From Terriglobus sp. TAA 43 (lineage in GTDB: Bacteria; Acidobacteriota; Terriglobia; Terriglobales; Acidobacteriaceae): a DNA stretch of 64,000 bases. The notes under the pieces are model-generated. The model did no database searches. It saw only the letters and a program-made list of their open reading frames with translations, and had not been told where the DNA came from. A program made the translations under genes and the position numbers. The DNA lies in assembly GCF_000800015.1 (NCBI RefSeq), contig NZ_JUGR01000001.1, positions 1,364,001 to 1,428,000 on the forward strand. The letters are read 5' to 3'. This document shows positions 48,285-57,595 of the stretch, piece after piece. Each line of letters begins with the position of its first letter. Within the stretch, counting starts at the first letter, position 1.

Positions 48285-49286
48285 TTATTGTCCGGGAAAG
48301 ATTGTCTTCCAATCGGATTTCATATCAATGACCGTCCAGTGCTTCTCACCGGCTTCATCTAACGCTTTATCGAGAGTTCCCACTTTCGACGCCCTATCGT
48401 AGGCGTATTCTCGTACCGCATCCGTGTGATGCACCAATGCCCCAAACCGCAGACCATTGCCTGCAGTGGTGTACTCCAGCATCTGCTGATCACCATCAGA
48501 ATTCCCGAAAGCGGCAATCGGTCGCTTGCCGATAAATCGACCGATATTGACTGGCTTTCCTGGGCCGTCATTCATCGAATCAAGCTGCGGCAAACGCATT
48601 AGAACAGCGGCCCCTCCGCTGTTCACGAACGCTGTCTTCATCTGCGTTCCGATAACATGTTCGCGTGGAATGCCATAGGCTTTGTCTGTCCAAGGGCGCA
48701 TAAATTCCTGTTCACCACCGGACACAATGTAGTTAGTAAAGCCGTTCGCCTGAAGATAGCGAAGAAGTTCCACCATGGGCTGATAGATGCATTGAGTAAA
48801 TTGGCGCTGGAAGCGCGGGTGTTTTGCATTCAGCATCCAACTTGTCACAATCCCATCAAACTGTTCATCCGTCATGCCGGTATGAGTAACTGCGAGCAAC
48901 TCTGCGGCCCCATTCTCTCCATCTGCCGCAAGTGCCTTTTCATCGTGATTCAACACTGCAGCAAAGGGCTCTTTCTTCTTCCAATCCGGGTGGTCCGCTG
49001 CCATCTGTTGAATACGGGTTTCGGTGAAGATGGCCTCGGTATAGATGGGCTGCTCTACCCAAAGCGTTCCATCGTTATCGAACGTGGCGATTCTGTCTTC
49101 CAACGGAACGAAGTTCGGGCCTTTCGCCGTCACCTGACCCACAAAATCAACGATGGCTTTCTTCGCTGGGCCGTCGTTCCATGACGGTAATGGGTCCACA
49201 CCTGCAGTCTTTACATCAGGTGAGCTCTCACATCCCGATAACAGTAGGCTGCATGCCAGAACAACGGTCGAAACTTTAATCAGCAT
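48285..49286 (-). CDS. HAD-superfamily hydrolase, lipoprotein
   Basis: 333 residues from ATG 49286. The N-terminus ends in the lipobox LLLSGC, so it is membrane-anchored outside the cytoplasm. HAD motifs: DRIATFDNDGTLW (motif I, nucleophile Asp), NYIVSGGEQEFMRPW (motif II Ser), IAAFGNSDGDQQML (motif III/IV). Probably a phosphatase of unknown substrate. It is 19 bases downstream of the formylglycine-generating enzyme gene, forming an operon, and HAD lipoproteins of this kind may serve the sulfatase system. The upstream open frame to 49361 is not used because it lacks a signal sequence. Confidence 0.87.
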   Translation of the reverse strand: MLIKVSTVVLACSLLLSGCESSPDVKTAGVDPLPSWNDGPAKKAIVDFVGQVTAKGPNFVPLEDRIATFDNDGTLWVEQPIYTEAIFTETRIQQMAADHPDWKKKEPFAAVLNHDEKALAADGENGAAELLAVTHTGMTDEQFDGIVTSWMLNAKHPRFQRQFTQCIYQPMVELLRYLQANGFTNYIVSGGEQEFMRPWTDKAYGIPREHVIGTQMKTAFVNSGGAAVLMRLPQLDSMNDGPGKPVNIGRFIGKRPIAAFGNSDGDQQMLEYTTAGNGLRFGALVHHTDAVREYAYDRASKVGTLDKALDEAGEKHWTVIDMKSDWKTIFPGQ

Positions 49287-49305
49287 AATGCTCGCCTCAT
49301 CTGGC

Positions 49306-50604
49306 TTAGGATTTTTTGGACACCTGTTTCTGAGGCTCTCTTGCAGACGCCATGGATGCATTCGGCGCGGCGTTTCTTACACAGCGAAATCCGAGATGAT
49401 TTGTTCCGGTATCCGCATCGCCCTTGCCGCGAGTTCCCAACATGTAGCGCGAACAGTACTGATCCGTACAAAGATATGATCCGCCACGGTGAACCTTTTT
49501 CTTGTGTCTTGGCTCAGAAGGATCCCATGATGAATCGGGGCCCTGGGGATTGCGAGTGACTCCGCCTTGCGCACTTAACTGCTTGTAATAATCGGGCCGA
49601 TACCAATCCGAGGTCCATTGCCATACATTTCCCGCCATGTCATATAAGCCATAGTTATTGGGAGCAAAGTGTTTCACCGGAGAGGTTCCAACATAACCAT
49701 CTTCACCAGTATTTGTGTCGGGGAAATGTCCTTCATGAGTGTTGGCCATCCAGTGTTGATGCGGACGAAACTCGTCGCCCCACACGTAGGGTTTCCCCGT
49801 CAGTCCACCACGTGCCGCGAACTCCCACTCCGCTTCTGTCGGAAGACGCTTCCCCGCCCACTTTGCATAGGCTTGTGCGTCCTCGTAGGCAATCTGCACT
49901 ACGGGATAGTCTTCTTTACCAGCGATGTTTGAGTTTGGACCTTGCGGATGTTTCCAGTCTGCGCCAGGAACATAACGCCACCACTGAAAGTAGTTATCGA
50001 GCGACACAGGATGATCCGGAGGCGTGAAGACCACAGACCCTGCAACGAGATTTTCCGGAGGTGCACCGGGATAGTCTTCTGCGCGAGGCTTTCGTTCCGC
50101 AACGGTGACGTAGCCAGTGGCCTTAACGAATTTGGCGAACTCCGCATTGGTTACGTCCGTCTTATCCATGTAAAAACCATCGACGTAGACCCTGTGAATG
50201 GGACGCGAATCATAAGTTGCTTTCATGCCAACGTCGTTGGTTCCAGCAGGTGCCTGCGCTCCCATTGAAAACTCACCTCCCGGAATCCAAGACATTTCCT
50301 CAGGAGTTGTACTGGATGGTTTGGCGGTATTTAAGACAGTCAGTTGGAAGGCTGGCTCGTTCTTGCTGCTTTGGCCTTCACGCCGCATGGCGTCAGGCTT
50401 CTCTGTATCGGCCTTCGCGCTTTCAGAGGGAGGGGTATCGTGTCCATCTTCAGAAGCTGCAGGCACCGCAACGATGGCGTTGACAGGTTTTCGAATCACA
50501 ATTGCAACCGCAACAGCAGCAACCAACAACACTCCGCCAAGAATGTACGGCGCCGCCCCCGTTCTGGCTTGCCTTTTAGAAGCGGACCTTTTCGAAGCTT
50601 TCAT
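49306..50604 (-). CDS. Formylglycine-generating enzyme (sulfatase-modifying factor), membrane-anchored
   Basis: 432 residues from ATG 50604. A basic N-terminus is followed by one membrane helix (APYILGGVLLVAAVAVAIVI), a Ser/Glu linker to about 95, and the SUMF1 domain: MSWIPGGEFSMG, RPIHRVYVDGFYMDKTDVTN, RLPTEAEWEFAARGG, LYDMAGNVWQWTSDWY. Both copper-binding catalytic cysteines are present in GGSYLCTDQYCSRYM, as in true FGE, and the end LGFRCVRN is standard. It converts the sulfatase active-site Cys to formylglycine using O2. The sulfatase at 53378-54961 has the CTAGR substrate motif, so this is its likely maturase. Confidence 0.93.
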   Translation of the reverse strand: MKASKRSASKRQARTGAAPYILGGVLLVAAVAVAIVIRKPVNAIVAVPAASEDGHDTPPSESAKADTEKPDAMRREGQSSKNEPAFQLTVLNTAKPSSTTPEEMSWIPGGEFSMGAQAPAGTNDVGMKATYDSRPIHRVYVDGFYMDKTDVTNAEFAKFVKATGYVTVAERKPRAEDYPGAPPENLVAGSVVFTPPDHPVSLDNYFQWWRYVPGADWKHPQGPNSNIAGKEDYPVVQIAYEDAQAYAKWAGKRLPTEAEWEFAARGGLTGKPYVWGDEFRPHQHWMANTHEGHFPDTNTGEDGYVGTSPVKHFAPNNYGLYDMAGNVWQWTSDWYRPDYYKQLSAQGGVTRNPQGPDSSWDPSEPRHKKKVHRGGSYLCTDQYCSRYMLGTRGKGDADTGTNHLGFRCVRNAAPNASMASAREPQKQVSKKS

Positions 50605-50689
50605 GGGGCAACCTATTCCATAGACTTTGCGGGCTAGCATGCAAAGACATTCGTGCTTCAGGTATCGCAGATCGGGCAGAGGCGCCGTA

Positions 50690-50705
50690 CTGTCACAAGT
50701 GACAG
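50690..50705. promoter_or_regulatory. Palindrome upstream of the formylglycine-generating enzyme gene
   Basis: CTGTCAC and GTGACAG around AA; it contains TGTC-N6-GACA at 50691-50704. It is 86 bases upstream of the start codon. The same TGTC-N6-GACA pattern is at 55068-55081 and 63927-63940. Confidence 0.55.
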
Positions 50706-50745
50706 GTAGACAATGTCAGATCAGGCATGTCGGCACGCTCCTGCA

Positions 50746-53277
50746 CTACTCTCTTCCGATGATCCATTGATAGTAGGCATTTTCTGGGTCGACGCTTGCG
50801 ACGCGACGAATTGCTTTCTCCCACGTTGTCCTATCGCCCGCATACGCGGCCAGGCCCGCGGTATAGAAATCGAAGAGTGCAGACTGCCTTTGCTTGACCT
50901 CCGCATTGAGTTCAGCGTTCGAACCGATTACAGGAACCTCGGTTCTAAGGTCAAGCAGTTTCGGCAACACGTGGGTGATCTCATCCTGACGCACCCACGG
51001 CCCGTACTCGATACGTGGATGATCATCCGTCACAGGGTTCGCCTCACCCGCGAACCGTTCCAGGCCGGAGCGGCCTGTGACCCATGTTGCCAGAACCGCA
51101 GCGGGAGAATCGATGCCAACTCCCTTCATACTTGCTGCCACGCTTTCTGGTGCGAACCGCTCCTGCAGAGCGTGGATATCAATGCGTATCGGCTGGGGTG
51201 AACCTACTAACAACATTTCGTGCAACTCCGTGGTCCAGAGCGTTGCATAAGGAAACGCATCCAGAAAGCTGCGTACCAATTCACGCGTTTGCTGTTCGTT
51301 CTGCGTTGCGATGGGGAGCCACTGTGCGAGGATTCCATTCTGATTCAGACGTTTTTTGGCCAACTCGTAAAACTCGAACGAGTAGAGATTTGCAACACCC
51401 TGTGCAGAAGGAGGCGGCGGCTCCAGCGTAATGACGTCGTAGAGCTCATCGCTATGCATCAGTTCCTGACGTCCATCCCGCACTCGGATGTTCAACCTGG
51501 CGTCGTTCCAGGCGTTATAGTTTTCCGGGAACATTTTCCCAGCACGCACAATAGAGGGCAAAAGTTCTGCACACACGCGCGTTGTCAGGCCAGGATAGCG
51601 AAGTGTTTCACCAGCTGTGATGCCTGTACCAAATCCAACGATCATCACAGACCTTGGCTCACCGTTGTGTATCAACAACGGGATCATCGTCTGCAAACGC
51701 ATGTAACGCATGGATGGCATAGCATCACCGGAGTTCGATACACCCTGCACGAACAGGCGACGAAATACGTTGTCTTTAGATCGTTGTTGGGCCACTGCAA
51801 CCGTCGCGCCGCGTCCCTCTTCATAGAAGACCAGTGCACCACCACCACGCGTGAGCAGCAGCAGATTTGCCAGACGGTTCGCGGGAGTTACCGCGGCTGC
51901 AACCATCGTCGATAGAGCAATGAACCCTACGACCAACTTCATCCAGCGACGCCGGGCAAAGAGCGTTGCGACGGCACCGATCGCCGCCGCGACGATGGTA
52001 AGTAGTGAGAGGGTTCGTACAGCGCCCAGCATTGGAATCATCACGAAGCCCGTGATCATGGTTCCAACGATTCCTGCCGCTGTGTTCGCGCTTAACGCGT
52101 TTCCAACAGCACTGCCTGCGCCAGACTTCCCAGTGACCAGTCTTAGAACGACGGGAAATGCTGCGCCCAACAGAAGCGTTGGAAGGAATACGAGTCCGAC
52201 ACCTGCGGTTGCGAAGCTTGCATACATGCGCAAGGCGTCTGTTCCCGTTGCTTGCAGGACAAACTCACCAATCCGCATCTGCGTAAGCACTGTCCAGCGA
52301 CCCATCACAGAAAATTCCAGCATGGAGATCAGCCCCGCGCCGCTGATGAGTAGCCCGAACGTGCCCCAGGAATCCTGCGCGCGCTTTACCAACCGCGAGC
52401 CGAACCATGCACCGAGCGCAAGGCCGGAAAGATACACCGCAAGCACAATGGAAAAGGCAAATGCGCGTGTACTTACAAATTGTGCGATGGCCTGGGACCA
52501 GACCACTTCATATCCAAGCGCAACTGCGCCGGCAAGCGCGTACAAGATGAGCGGAAGATGAGATGGAACGATTGAAGACGCATGACGTTTCTCTGTCACG
52601 ACTGCTTTCTCCGCCTGTTGTGTCATCTCCGTTCGTTGTTGCCACACCACAGCATACGCGATGAGATTGAGAAGCGCCGCGACAAGTGCAGTGCCGCGAA
52701 GGCCAATCCACGGGATGAGAGCAAAGCTCGTAATCAAAACACCGACGATGCCACCCGCCGTGTTAGCGGTATAGAGGAAACCACCGTCCACCGCCATGCG
52801 CTGAGATGACGATCGCATAGCACGGACGGCAACAGGAAGGGTCCCTCCCATGAGCAATGCAGGCATGCTCACAATAACAAAGGGAAGCACTAGAGCGAAG
52901 AAACCGACGTGGTCCTGCAGCTTCGCATACACAACTGCCATTGATGACAGCAGAAGGGTGACGGTTAACGCCGTTGCAGCAATGCTGGCTTCGAGAATTG
53001 CGTAGAGACGAAGGGGAGCTCCTACGCGATCGGCCATTCGTCCGAAAAGGGCACTGCCGCCTGCGATTCCTGCGAAGAACGCAGAAACTGCAAGGGTGAT
53101 CGCATAAACTTCAACGCCAACCACCAACGAAAGTTGACGTGCCCACAACACCTGAAAAATGAGGGCGGAGACACCTGAGAGAGCAAGTGCGACGATGAGC
53201 GTGATGCGCTTCGGATGAAACGCAGATGTTGCATCCGTAACTTTTTCCTGAATAGCAAGCATCGTTGCTGCCGTCAT
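50746..53277 (-). CDS. Membrane protein with spermidine-synthase-like methyltransferase fold domain
   Basis: 843 residues. Residues about 20-480 hold roughly 12-14 membrane helices arranged as two halves (ITLIVALALSGVSALIFQVLW; LPLILYALAGAVALGYEVVW), each followed by MALMGGTLPV-like or LLLGAAFPVVLRL blocks. The C-terminal half is a Rossmann domain like spermidine synthase: VMIVGFGTGITAGETLRYPG, VRDGRQELMHSDELYDVITLEPPPP, YELAKKRLNQNGILAQWLP. The usual D-P/A acidic position reads LEPPPP, so polyamine synthesis is doubtful. Start ATG 53277 has GGAG 5 bases upstream. It lies between the sulfatase and the FGE gene on the same strand. Confidence 0.85.
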   Translation of the reverse strand: MTAATMLAIQEKVTDATSAFHPKRITLIVALALSGVSALIFQVLWARQLSLVVGVEVYAITLAVSAFFAGIAGGSALFGRMADRVGAPLRLYAILEASIAATALTVTLLLSSMAVVYAKLQDHVGFFALVLPFVIVSMPALLMGGTLPVAVRAMRSSSQRMAVDGGFLYTANTAGGIVGVLITSFALIPWIGLRGTALVAALLNLIAYAVVWQQRTEMTQQAEKAVVTEKRHASSIVPSHLPLILYALAGAVALGYEVVWSQAIAQFVSTRAFAFSIVLAVYLSGLALGAWFGSRLVKRAQDSWGTFGLLISGAGLISMLEFSVMGRWTVLTQMRIGEFVLQATGTDALRMYASFATAGVGLVFLPTLLLGAAFPVVLRLVTGKSGAGSAVGNALSANTAAGIVGTMITGFVMIPMLGAVRTLSLLTIVAAAIGAVATLFARRRWMKLVVGFIALSTMVAAAVTPANRLANLLLLTRGGGALVFYEEGRGATVAVAQQRSKDNVFRRLFVQGVSNSGDAMPSMRYMRLQTMIPLLIHNGEPRSVMIVGFGTGITAGETLRYPGLTTRVCAELLPSIVRAGKMFPENYNAWNDARLNIRVRDGRQELMHSDELYDVITLEPPPPSAQGVANLYSFEFYELAKKRLNQNGILAQWLPIATQNEQQTRELVRSFLDAFPYATLWTTELHEMLLVGSPQPIRIDIHALQERFAPESVAASMKGVGIDSPAAVLATWVTGRSGLERFAGEANPVTDDHPRIEYGPWVRQDEITHVLPKLLDLRTEVPVIGSNAELNAEVKQRQSALFDFYTAGLAAYAGDRTTWEKAIRRVASVDPENAYYQWIIGRE

Positions 53278-53303
53278 ACGTTCTCCGTGAGAAGAAAATT
53301 TGA

Positions 53304-53334
53304 CCGGACAAACCCGTGATTGCGATTTGTCCGG
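53304..53334 (-). terminator. Hairpin between the sulfatase gene and the spermidine-synthase-like gene
   Basis: CCGGACAAA (53304-53312) and TTTGTCCGG (53326-53334) form a 9-bp stem, 13-base loop. On the minus strand it is followed by TCAAATTTTC. It may end or attenuate the sulfatase transcript. Confidence 0.5.
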
Positions 53335-53377
53335 CCAGGAAGAGGGCTACACACTATGTACGACTTCTACCTTGCAA

Positions 53378-54961
53378 CTATTTCTTCTGTGCTGCCGCCT
53401 GCCTTGCGGCCTTCACAATTATTTCGGGATCAATTGTGAAGCTGGCTGGCGGCTGGCTTGGTGGGTACTCTTTGAACGTCTCTACAAAGTCGCCTGCGGC
53501 CAACTGTCCTTGAATTGCGAGATATGCATTGTGGACCTGCCAATCGTTGTATTGGTCAGACGACATATCAGCACGTTCATAAGGATCCATGCGCAGGTTG
53601 TAGATTTTAGGAATGCGAAGACAGACAAGCGGGTTGGACCATACCTCATATCCGCCGGGCCGTCTTTGTTCGCAAAATACATACTTCCAGTTATTCACGC
53701 GCACCCCTACAAGAACCCCATCGTCGTCAAAGTAGAAGAAATTCTTGCGTGGTGAGTGTGCCTCTTTGCCTTCGAGATACGGAAGGATGTTGTAACCGTC
53801 CAGATGGACCTTGTGGGCCATGCCGCCTGGCCCTGTCCCTTTAAGCAACTGCTGCGTGATGTTTGGATTTCCTGCAGCAGCGACCAGTGTTGGGAACCAA
53901 TCAAGACCAGAGACAATCTCGTTGGACCACTGATCGGCCTTGATGTGCCCGGGCCAGCGAATGACCGCCGGAACACGGAAGGCCCCCTCGTAGTTGGAGT
54001 CCTTCTCATTGCGGAACGGCGTCATGGCGGCATCTGGCCATGTGAACATGTTTGGGCCATTATCGGTGGTAAACAGAACAATGGTGTTGTCCTTGATGCC
54101 AAGGTCATCCACCTTCTTCAGCAGTTTGCCGACATTCTGATCCATCTCCCACATGCCATCGGCATATTCGTAGCCTTTCCCAAGACCGGCTTTCCCGATG
54201 TAATCCGGACGCACATGCGTGAAGATATGCATGCGCGTGAAGTTCATCCAAGTGAAGAATGGCTTGCCTGCCTTCACCTGCTTATCCATAAAGTCCATGG
54301 CAGAACCAGTCGTCTCATCATCGATGGTTTCCATTCGCTTGATGTTCAGCGGCCCCGTATCTTCTACCTTTCCATCCGCATAGCTGTGCAGGACACCGCG
54401 CGGGTTATAGACCTTTAGGAAAGTCGGATCATCGGTGGGCCAGTAGGGCATCTCTGGCTCTTGCTCGGCGTTCAGGTGATAGAGATTGCCGAAGAACTCA
54501 TCAAAACCATGGTTGGTAGGGAGATATTCATCGCGATCGCCGAGATGATTCTTTCCGAACTGTCCGGTCGCGTAGCCAAGCGGCTTCAAGGCTTCTGCGA
54601 TAGTGATGTCGCGTTTCTGGATACCCACAGGTGCGCCCGGAACGCCCACTTTAGAAAGTCCGGTGCGGACCGGAGACTGGCCCGTTATGAAAGAAGAACG
54701 GCCCGCCGTGCAACTATTCTCCGCATAGTAGTCAGTGAACGTCATGCCCTGTTCACCAATACTGTCGATGTTCGGCGTTTTATACCCCATGACGCCATGG
54801 GTATAGCGACTAACGTTTGCCTGCCCTACGTCATCTCCAAAGATGACAAGGATGTTCGGCTTACCGGCTTCCGCGCTTGCGTCTCGCGCCAGGCCGCCTG
54901 CTAGCGTCACAATCCCGAGCATGCCGCACACCCACCGCAGCATTTTCTTCTTCGAAAGCAT
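53378..54961 (-). CDS. Exported Cys-type arylsulfatase
   Basis: 527 residues from ATG 54961, with AAGGAG 7 bases upstream. Signal peptide to about residue 31 (MLGIVTLAGGLARDASA). Metal site GDDVGQ (Asp43, Asp44). The substrate Cys84 for formylglycine formation is in NSCTAGRSS, the C-x-A-x-R motif. GKNHLGD, FTTDNGPN and FRVPAVIRWPG complete the sulfatase signatures. It would hydrolyse sulfate esters in the periplasm after activation by the FGE-like enzyme encoded at 49306-50604. It is divergent from the moxR-bat operon. Confidence 0.95.
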   Translation of the reverse strand: MLSKKKMLRWVCGMLGIVTLAGGLARDASAEAGKPNILVIFGDDVGQANVSRYTHGVMGYKTPNIDSIGEQGMTFTDYYAENSCTAGRSSFITGQSPVRTGLSKVGVPGAPVGIQKRDITIAEALKPLGYATGQFGKNHLGDRDEYLPTNHGFDEFFGNLYHLNAEQEPEMPYWPTDDPTFLKVYNPRGVLHSYADGKVEDTGPLNIKRMETIDDETTGSAMDFMDKQVKAGKPFFTWMNFTRMHIFTHVRPDYIGKAGLGKGYEYADGMWEMDQNVGKLLKKVDDLGIKDNTIVLFTTDNGPNMFTWPDAAMTPFRNEKDSNYEGAFRVPAVIRWPGHIKADQWSNEIVSGLDWFPTLVAAAGNPNITQQLLKGTGPGGMAHKVHLDGYNILPYLEGKEAHSPRKNFFYFDDDGVLVGVRVNNWKYVFCEQRRPGGYEVWSNPLVCLRIPKIYNLRMDPYERADMSSDQYNDWQVHNAYLAIQGQLAAGDFVETFKEYPPSQPPASFTIDPEIIVKAARQAAAQKK

Positions 54962-55064
54962 TGCACGTCTCCTTTTGAAGAGTTCACCCTGCACACGCGA
55001 ACCGTTCGGCACCGTCCGGGAGCGCACTGTTCGGCAATCATAGGAGCGAGGCTGGTGAAACTCA

Positions 55065-55084
55065 CACTGTCAGTTCCGACAGTG
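55065..55084. promoter_or_regulatory. Palindrome between divergent sulfatase and moxR genes
   Basis: CACTGTC (55065-55071) and GACAGTG (55078-55084) are perfect arms around AGTTCC, including TGTC-N6-GACA at 55068-55081. It is 25 bases upstream of the moxR start and about 100 from the sulfatase start. Confidence 0.6.
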
Positions 55085-55109
55085 GCTGCCACTTTTCCTT
55101 CAACGCACA

Positions 55110-56189
55110 ATGAGGAACCATGAAGCACTCCCTGATGGAGGCTTTCAAGAGGCTTGGACCTCGCACAAACGCAGTTGCCGGGAAATGCTCGGGATTGGAG
55201 AAAGCGTTTTGTCTCCTCGTGAAACCATTGTTGGTCTCAGTAAGGACATAGGCCGCACCGTACTTGGTCAGGAAGCCATGATCGAACGGCTATTGATCGG
55301 CCTTCTGGCCAACGGGAACCTTCTGGTGGAAGGACTTCCAGGTCTGGCCAAGACGCGCGCTATTAAGAAGCTGTCCACGTTTCTTGACGCTGGTCTCTCG
55401 CGCATTCAATTCACACCAGACCTCTTGCCGTCAGATATCACAGGCTCGGAGGTCTACTACACGGCAGAAGGCAGAGGCGAGTTTCGTTTTCAACCTGGCC
55501 CTGTCTTCAACAACCTCGTACTGGCCGACGAAATCAATCGAGCGCCGGCGAAAGTACAGGCGGCTCTGCTGGAAGCGATGGAAGAACGGCAAGTGACAGT
55601 CGCAGGAACAACACATCCATTGCCCCCGTTGTTTCTTGTGATGGCGACGCAAAATCCTATTGAACAGGAAGGCACGTACCCGTTGCCGGAGGCGCAGCTT
55701 GATCGTTTCCTGATGCATGTTTATGTGGACTATCCAGCGGAAGCGTCCGAGCGCGACATTATGCGTCTGGTGCGCGATGAGGAGCAGGAGGATGGCAGTT
55801 CTGCTCATGCAAGCGCCACGACGCAGAAGGTTTCCCAACAAACGATCTTCGACGCACGCAAGGAAATCCATGCAATCCATATGGCAGATGCTGTGGAAAC
55901 GTACATTGTGAACCTGATCCAGGCCACGCGAACACCGGAACGTTACGACAAAGATTTACGCAAATGGATACAGATAGGCGCGAGTCCTCGCGGAACCATT
56001 GGACTGGATAAATGCTCTCGCGCCTATGCATGGCTCAAAGGGCACGACTATGTGAGGCCGGATGATGTACAGGCCATTGCGCATGATGTTCTGCGCCACC
56101 GCATTCTGCTGACTTATGACGCACAGGCAGAGGGCATCACCGCGAATGCAATCATCGATAAAGTTGTGCAACTCGTAGCAGTTGCTTAA
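55110..56189 (+). CDS. MoxR family AAA+ ATPase
   Basis: 359 residues. GQEAMIERLLIGLLANGNLLVEGLPGLAKTRA contains the Walker A (EGLPGLAKT), followed by FNNLVLADEINRAPAKVQAALLEAMEE (Walker B and sensor region), ATQNPIEQEGTYPLPEAQLDRF and the lid ASPRGTIGL. MoxR ATPases act as chaperones for VWA-domain partners. ATG 55110 adds about 25 residues before the usual start; ATG 55185 is an alternative. It heads a tightly packed bat-type operon. Confidence 0.94.
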   Translation: MRNHEALPDGGFQEAWTSHKRSCREMLGIGESVLSPRETIVGLSKDIGRTVLGQEAMIERLLIGLLANGNLLVEGLPGLAKTRAIKKLSTFLDAGLSRIQFTPDLLPSDITGSEVYYTAEGRGEFRFQPGPVFNNLVLADEINRAPAKVQAALLEAMEERQVTVAGTTHPLPPLFLVMATQNPIEQEGTYPLPEAQLDRFLMHVYVDYPAEASERDIMRLVRDEEQEDGSSAHASATTQKVSQQTIFDARKEIHAIHMADAVETYIVNLIQATRTPERYDKDLRKWIQIGASPRGTIGLDKCSRAYAWLKGHDYVRPDDVQAIAHDVLRHRILLTYDAQAEGITANAIIDKVVQLVAVA

Positions 56190-56198
56190 GAGAAGTGC

Positions 56199-57128
56199 AT
56201 GGGAGCATACGCGGAACTCGACTCACTCATCGCGTTAGAGTTTCGTGCGCGAGGCTTTTCGCTGCGCCACAATCAACCGGTCCGCAGTCTTCTCTTTGGT
56301 CGCCGCACCTCGCATGTTCGTGGCCGCGGTCTGGACTTTGAAGAGCTTCGCAACTACGTGGCAGGCGACGATGTTCGCTCCATCGATTGGCATGTCACAG
56401 CACGCACGCAGAAGCCCTATGTCCGTGTGTATTCGGAAGAACGGGATCGTCCCACGCTGGTTCTGGTAGATCAACGCATCAATATGTTTTTTGGTAGCAG
56501 TCGAAGCATGAAGTCTGTTGTGGCTGCGGAAGTGGCTGCACTGCTAGCGTGGCGTGTCTTTTCCCAGGGCGATCGCATTGGTGCATATATTTTCAACGAC
56601 ACCGGAAGCGAGCAGGTTCCCATGCGACGCAGCCGCGCTACTGTGCTGCGCATATTGGATCGCGTTGTCACACTCAACCGGCAATTACACAGTGGTCAAA
56701 CTCAGCCCTCAGCCCCCGAAAAGCTGAACGAGGTCCTGGAGAAGACGGCACGCCTATGCCCGCGTGATGCGCTGATTCTTATCGCCAGCGATTTCGATGG
56801 TGCGGATACCAGCACACGCGAACTTCTGCTTCATCTTTCTCAGTCGAACGATGTGGTTTGCTGCCTCGTTTACGATCCCCTTGCGCTCGCTTCCACCATC
56901 CACGGCCGTTTCGTCGTTTCGAATGCAACTTTGCAGATCGAACTCCATCTGGAAAAACAGAATGTGCGCGATGATCTTCACGCAGCACTGGAAGCGCGTT
57001 TGAACGAGGTTTTGTCGTGGCAGCATGAGCTGAACATCCCAATTCTTCCGCTCTCAACAAGCGAAGACGTATCACAACAAGTTCGCCATCTGCTGGGGCA
57101 TGTCGCCACACATCGGAGGCGGCTATGA
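56199..57128 (+). CDS. DUF58 domain protein
   Basis: 309 residues. GRRTSHVRGRGLDFEELRNYVAGDDVRSIDWHVTAR carries the DUF58 signature (GRGLDFEELRNY and GDDVRSIDW), then PYVRVYSEERDRPTLVLVDQR, a divergent VWA-like fold. It starts 9 bases after moxR and overlaps the next gene by 4 bases (ATGA). DUF58 proteins accompany MoxR in most Bat-type operons and are thought to bridge ATPase and VWA proteins. Confidence 0.93.
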   Translation: MGAYAELDSLIALEFRARGFSLRHNQPVRSLLFGRRTSHVRGRGLDFEELRNYVAGDDVRSIDWHVTARTQKPYVRVYSEERDRPTLVLVDQRINMFFGSSRSMKSVVAAEVAALLAWRVFSQGDRIGAYIFNDTGSEQVPMRRSRATVLRILDRVVTLNRQLHSGQTQPSAPEKLNEVLEKTARLCPRDALILIASDFDGADTSTRELLLHLSQSNDVVCCLVYDPLALASTIHGRFVVSNATLQIELHLEKQNVRDDLHAALEARLNEVLSWQHELNIPILPLSTSEDVSQQVRHLLGHVATHRRRL

Positions 57129-57595
57129 ACGCTCCGTTGGAACGACTGCATGGCTTCCATCAACCACCACCACCTTCGTGGCGGCCACAAACGGTGGGAT
57201 CTTATGTCGCCCTTTCTATGCTCGCGATTTTATTGATTGCGTTGGCCGCATTCCTCTGGCATCGCTGGAGAAGAAATCGCTATCGTCGTGAGGCGTTACA
57301 CGAGCTTGCACACACGGACGTGGGCGATATCTCAGAATTGCTGAAACGCACGGCGCTATCCGCATGGCCGCGCGCAGAAGTCGCATCATTGACAGGGCCA
57401 GCATGGCTGGCGTTCCTAAATGGGTCCGCCAGGCAAGCGTCTTTCGACCGTTCAATTGTAGACCAGCTCGAGGCAACGGCCTTCTCGTCTTCGAAGCCGT
57501 CTCAAGAAGCCGAGTCGTCAATACGGAGTGCCGCTTCTCTTTGGATAACGCACCATACGGCGCCGCGAAAGGGGGAGAAGCATGTATCGGCTTGA
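57125..57595 (+). CDS. DUF4381-like single-pass membrane protein of the bat operon
   Basis: 156 residues. A short Pro-rich N-terminus (HQPPPPSWRP) precedes one membrane helix (VALSMLAILLIALAAFLWH) with a basic stop (RRNRYRREAL). The cytoplasmic part has the DUF4381-style ISELLKRTALSAWPRAEVASLTGPAWLAFLN. It starts by ATGA overlap with DUF58 and its end overlaps the VWA gene by 14 bases. Confidence 0.85.
   Translation: MNAPLERLHGFHQPPPPSWRPQTVGSYVALSMLAILLIALAAFLWHRWRRNRYRREALHELAHTDVGDISELLKRTALSAWPRAEVASLTGPAWLAFLNGSARQASFDRSIVDQLEATAFSSSKPSQEAESSIRSAASLWITHHTAPRKGEKHVSA

Noticed and set aside
55072-55109. A sigma-54 promoter next to the TGTC-N6-GACA palindrome
   Set aside because: No GG-N10-GC pair with the correct spacing was found before moxR or before the formylglycine enzyme gene.
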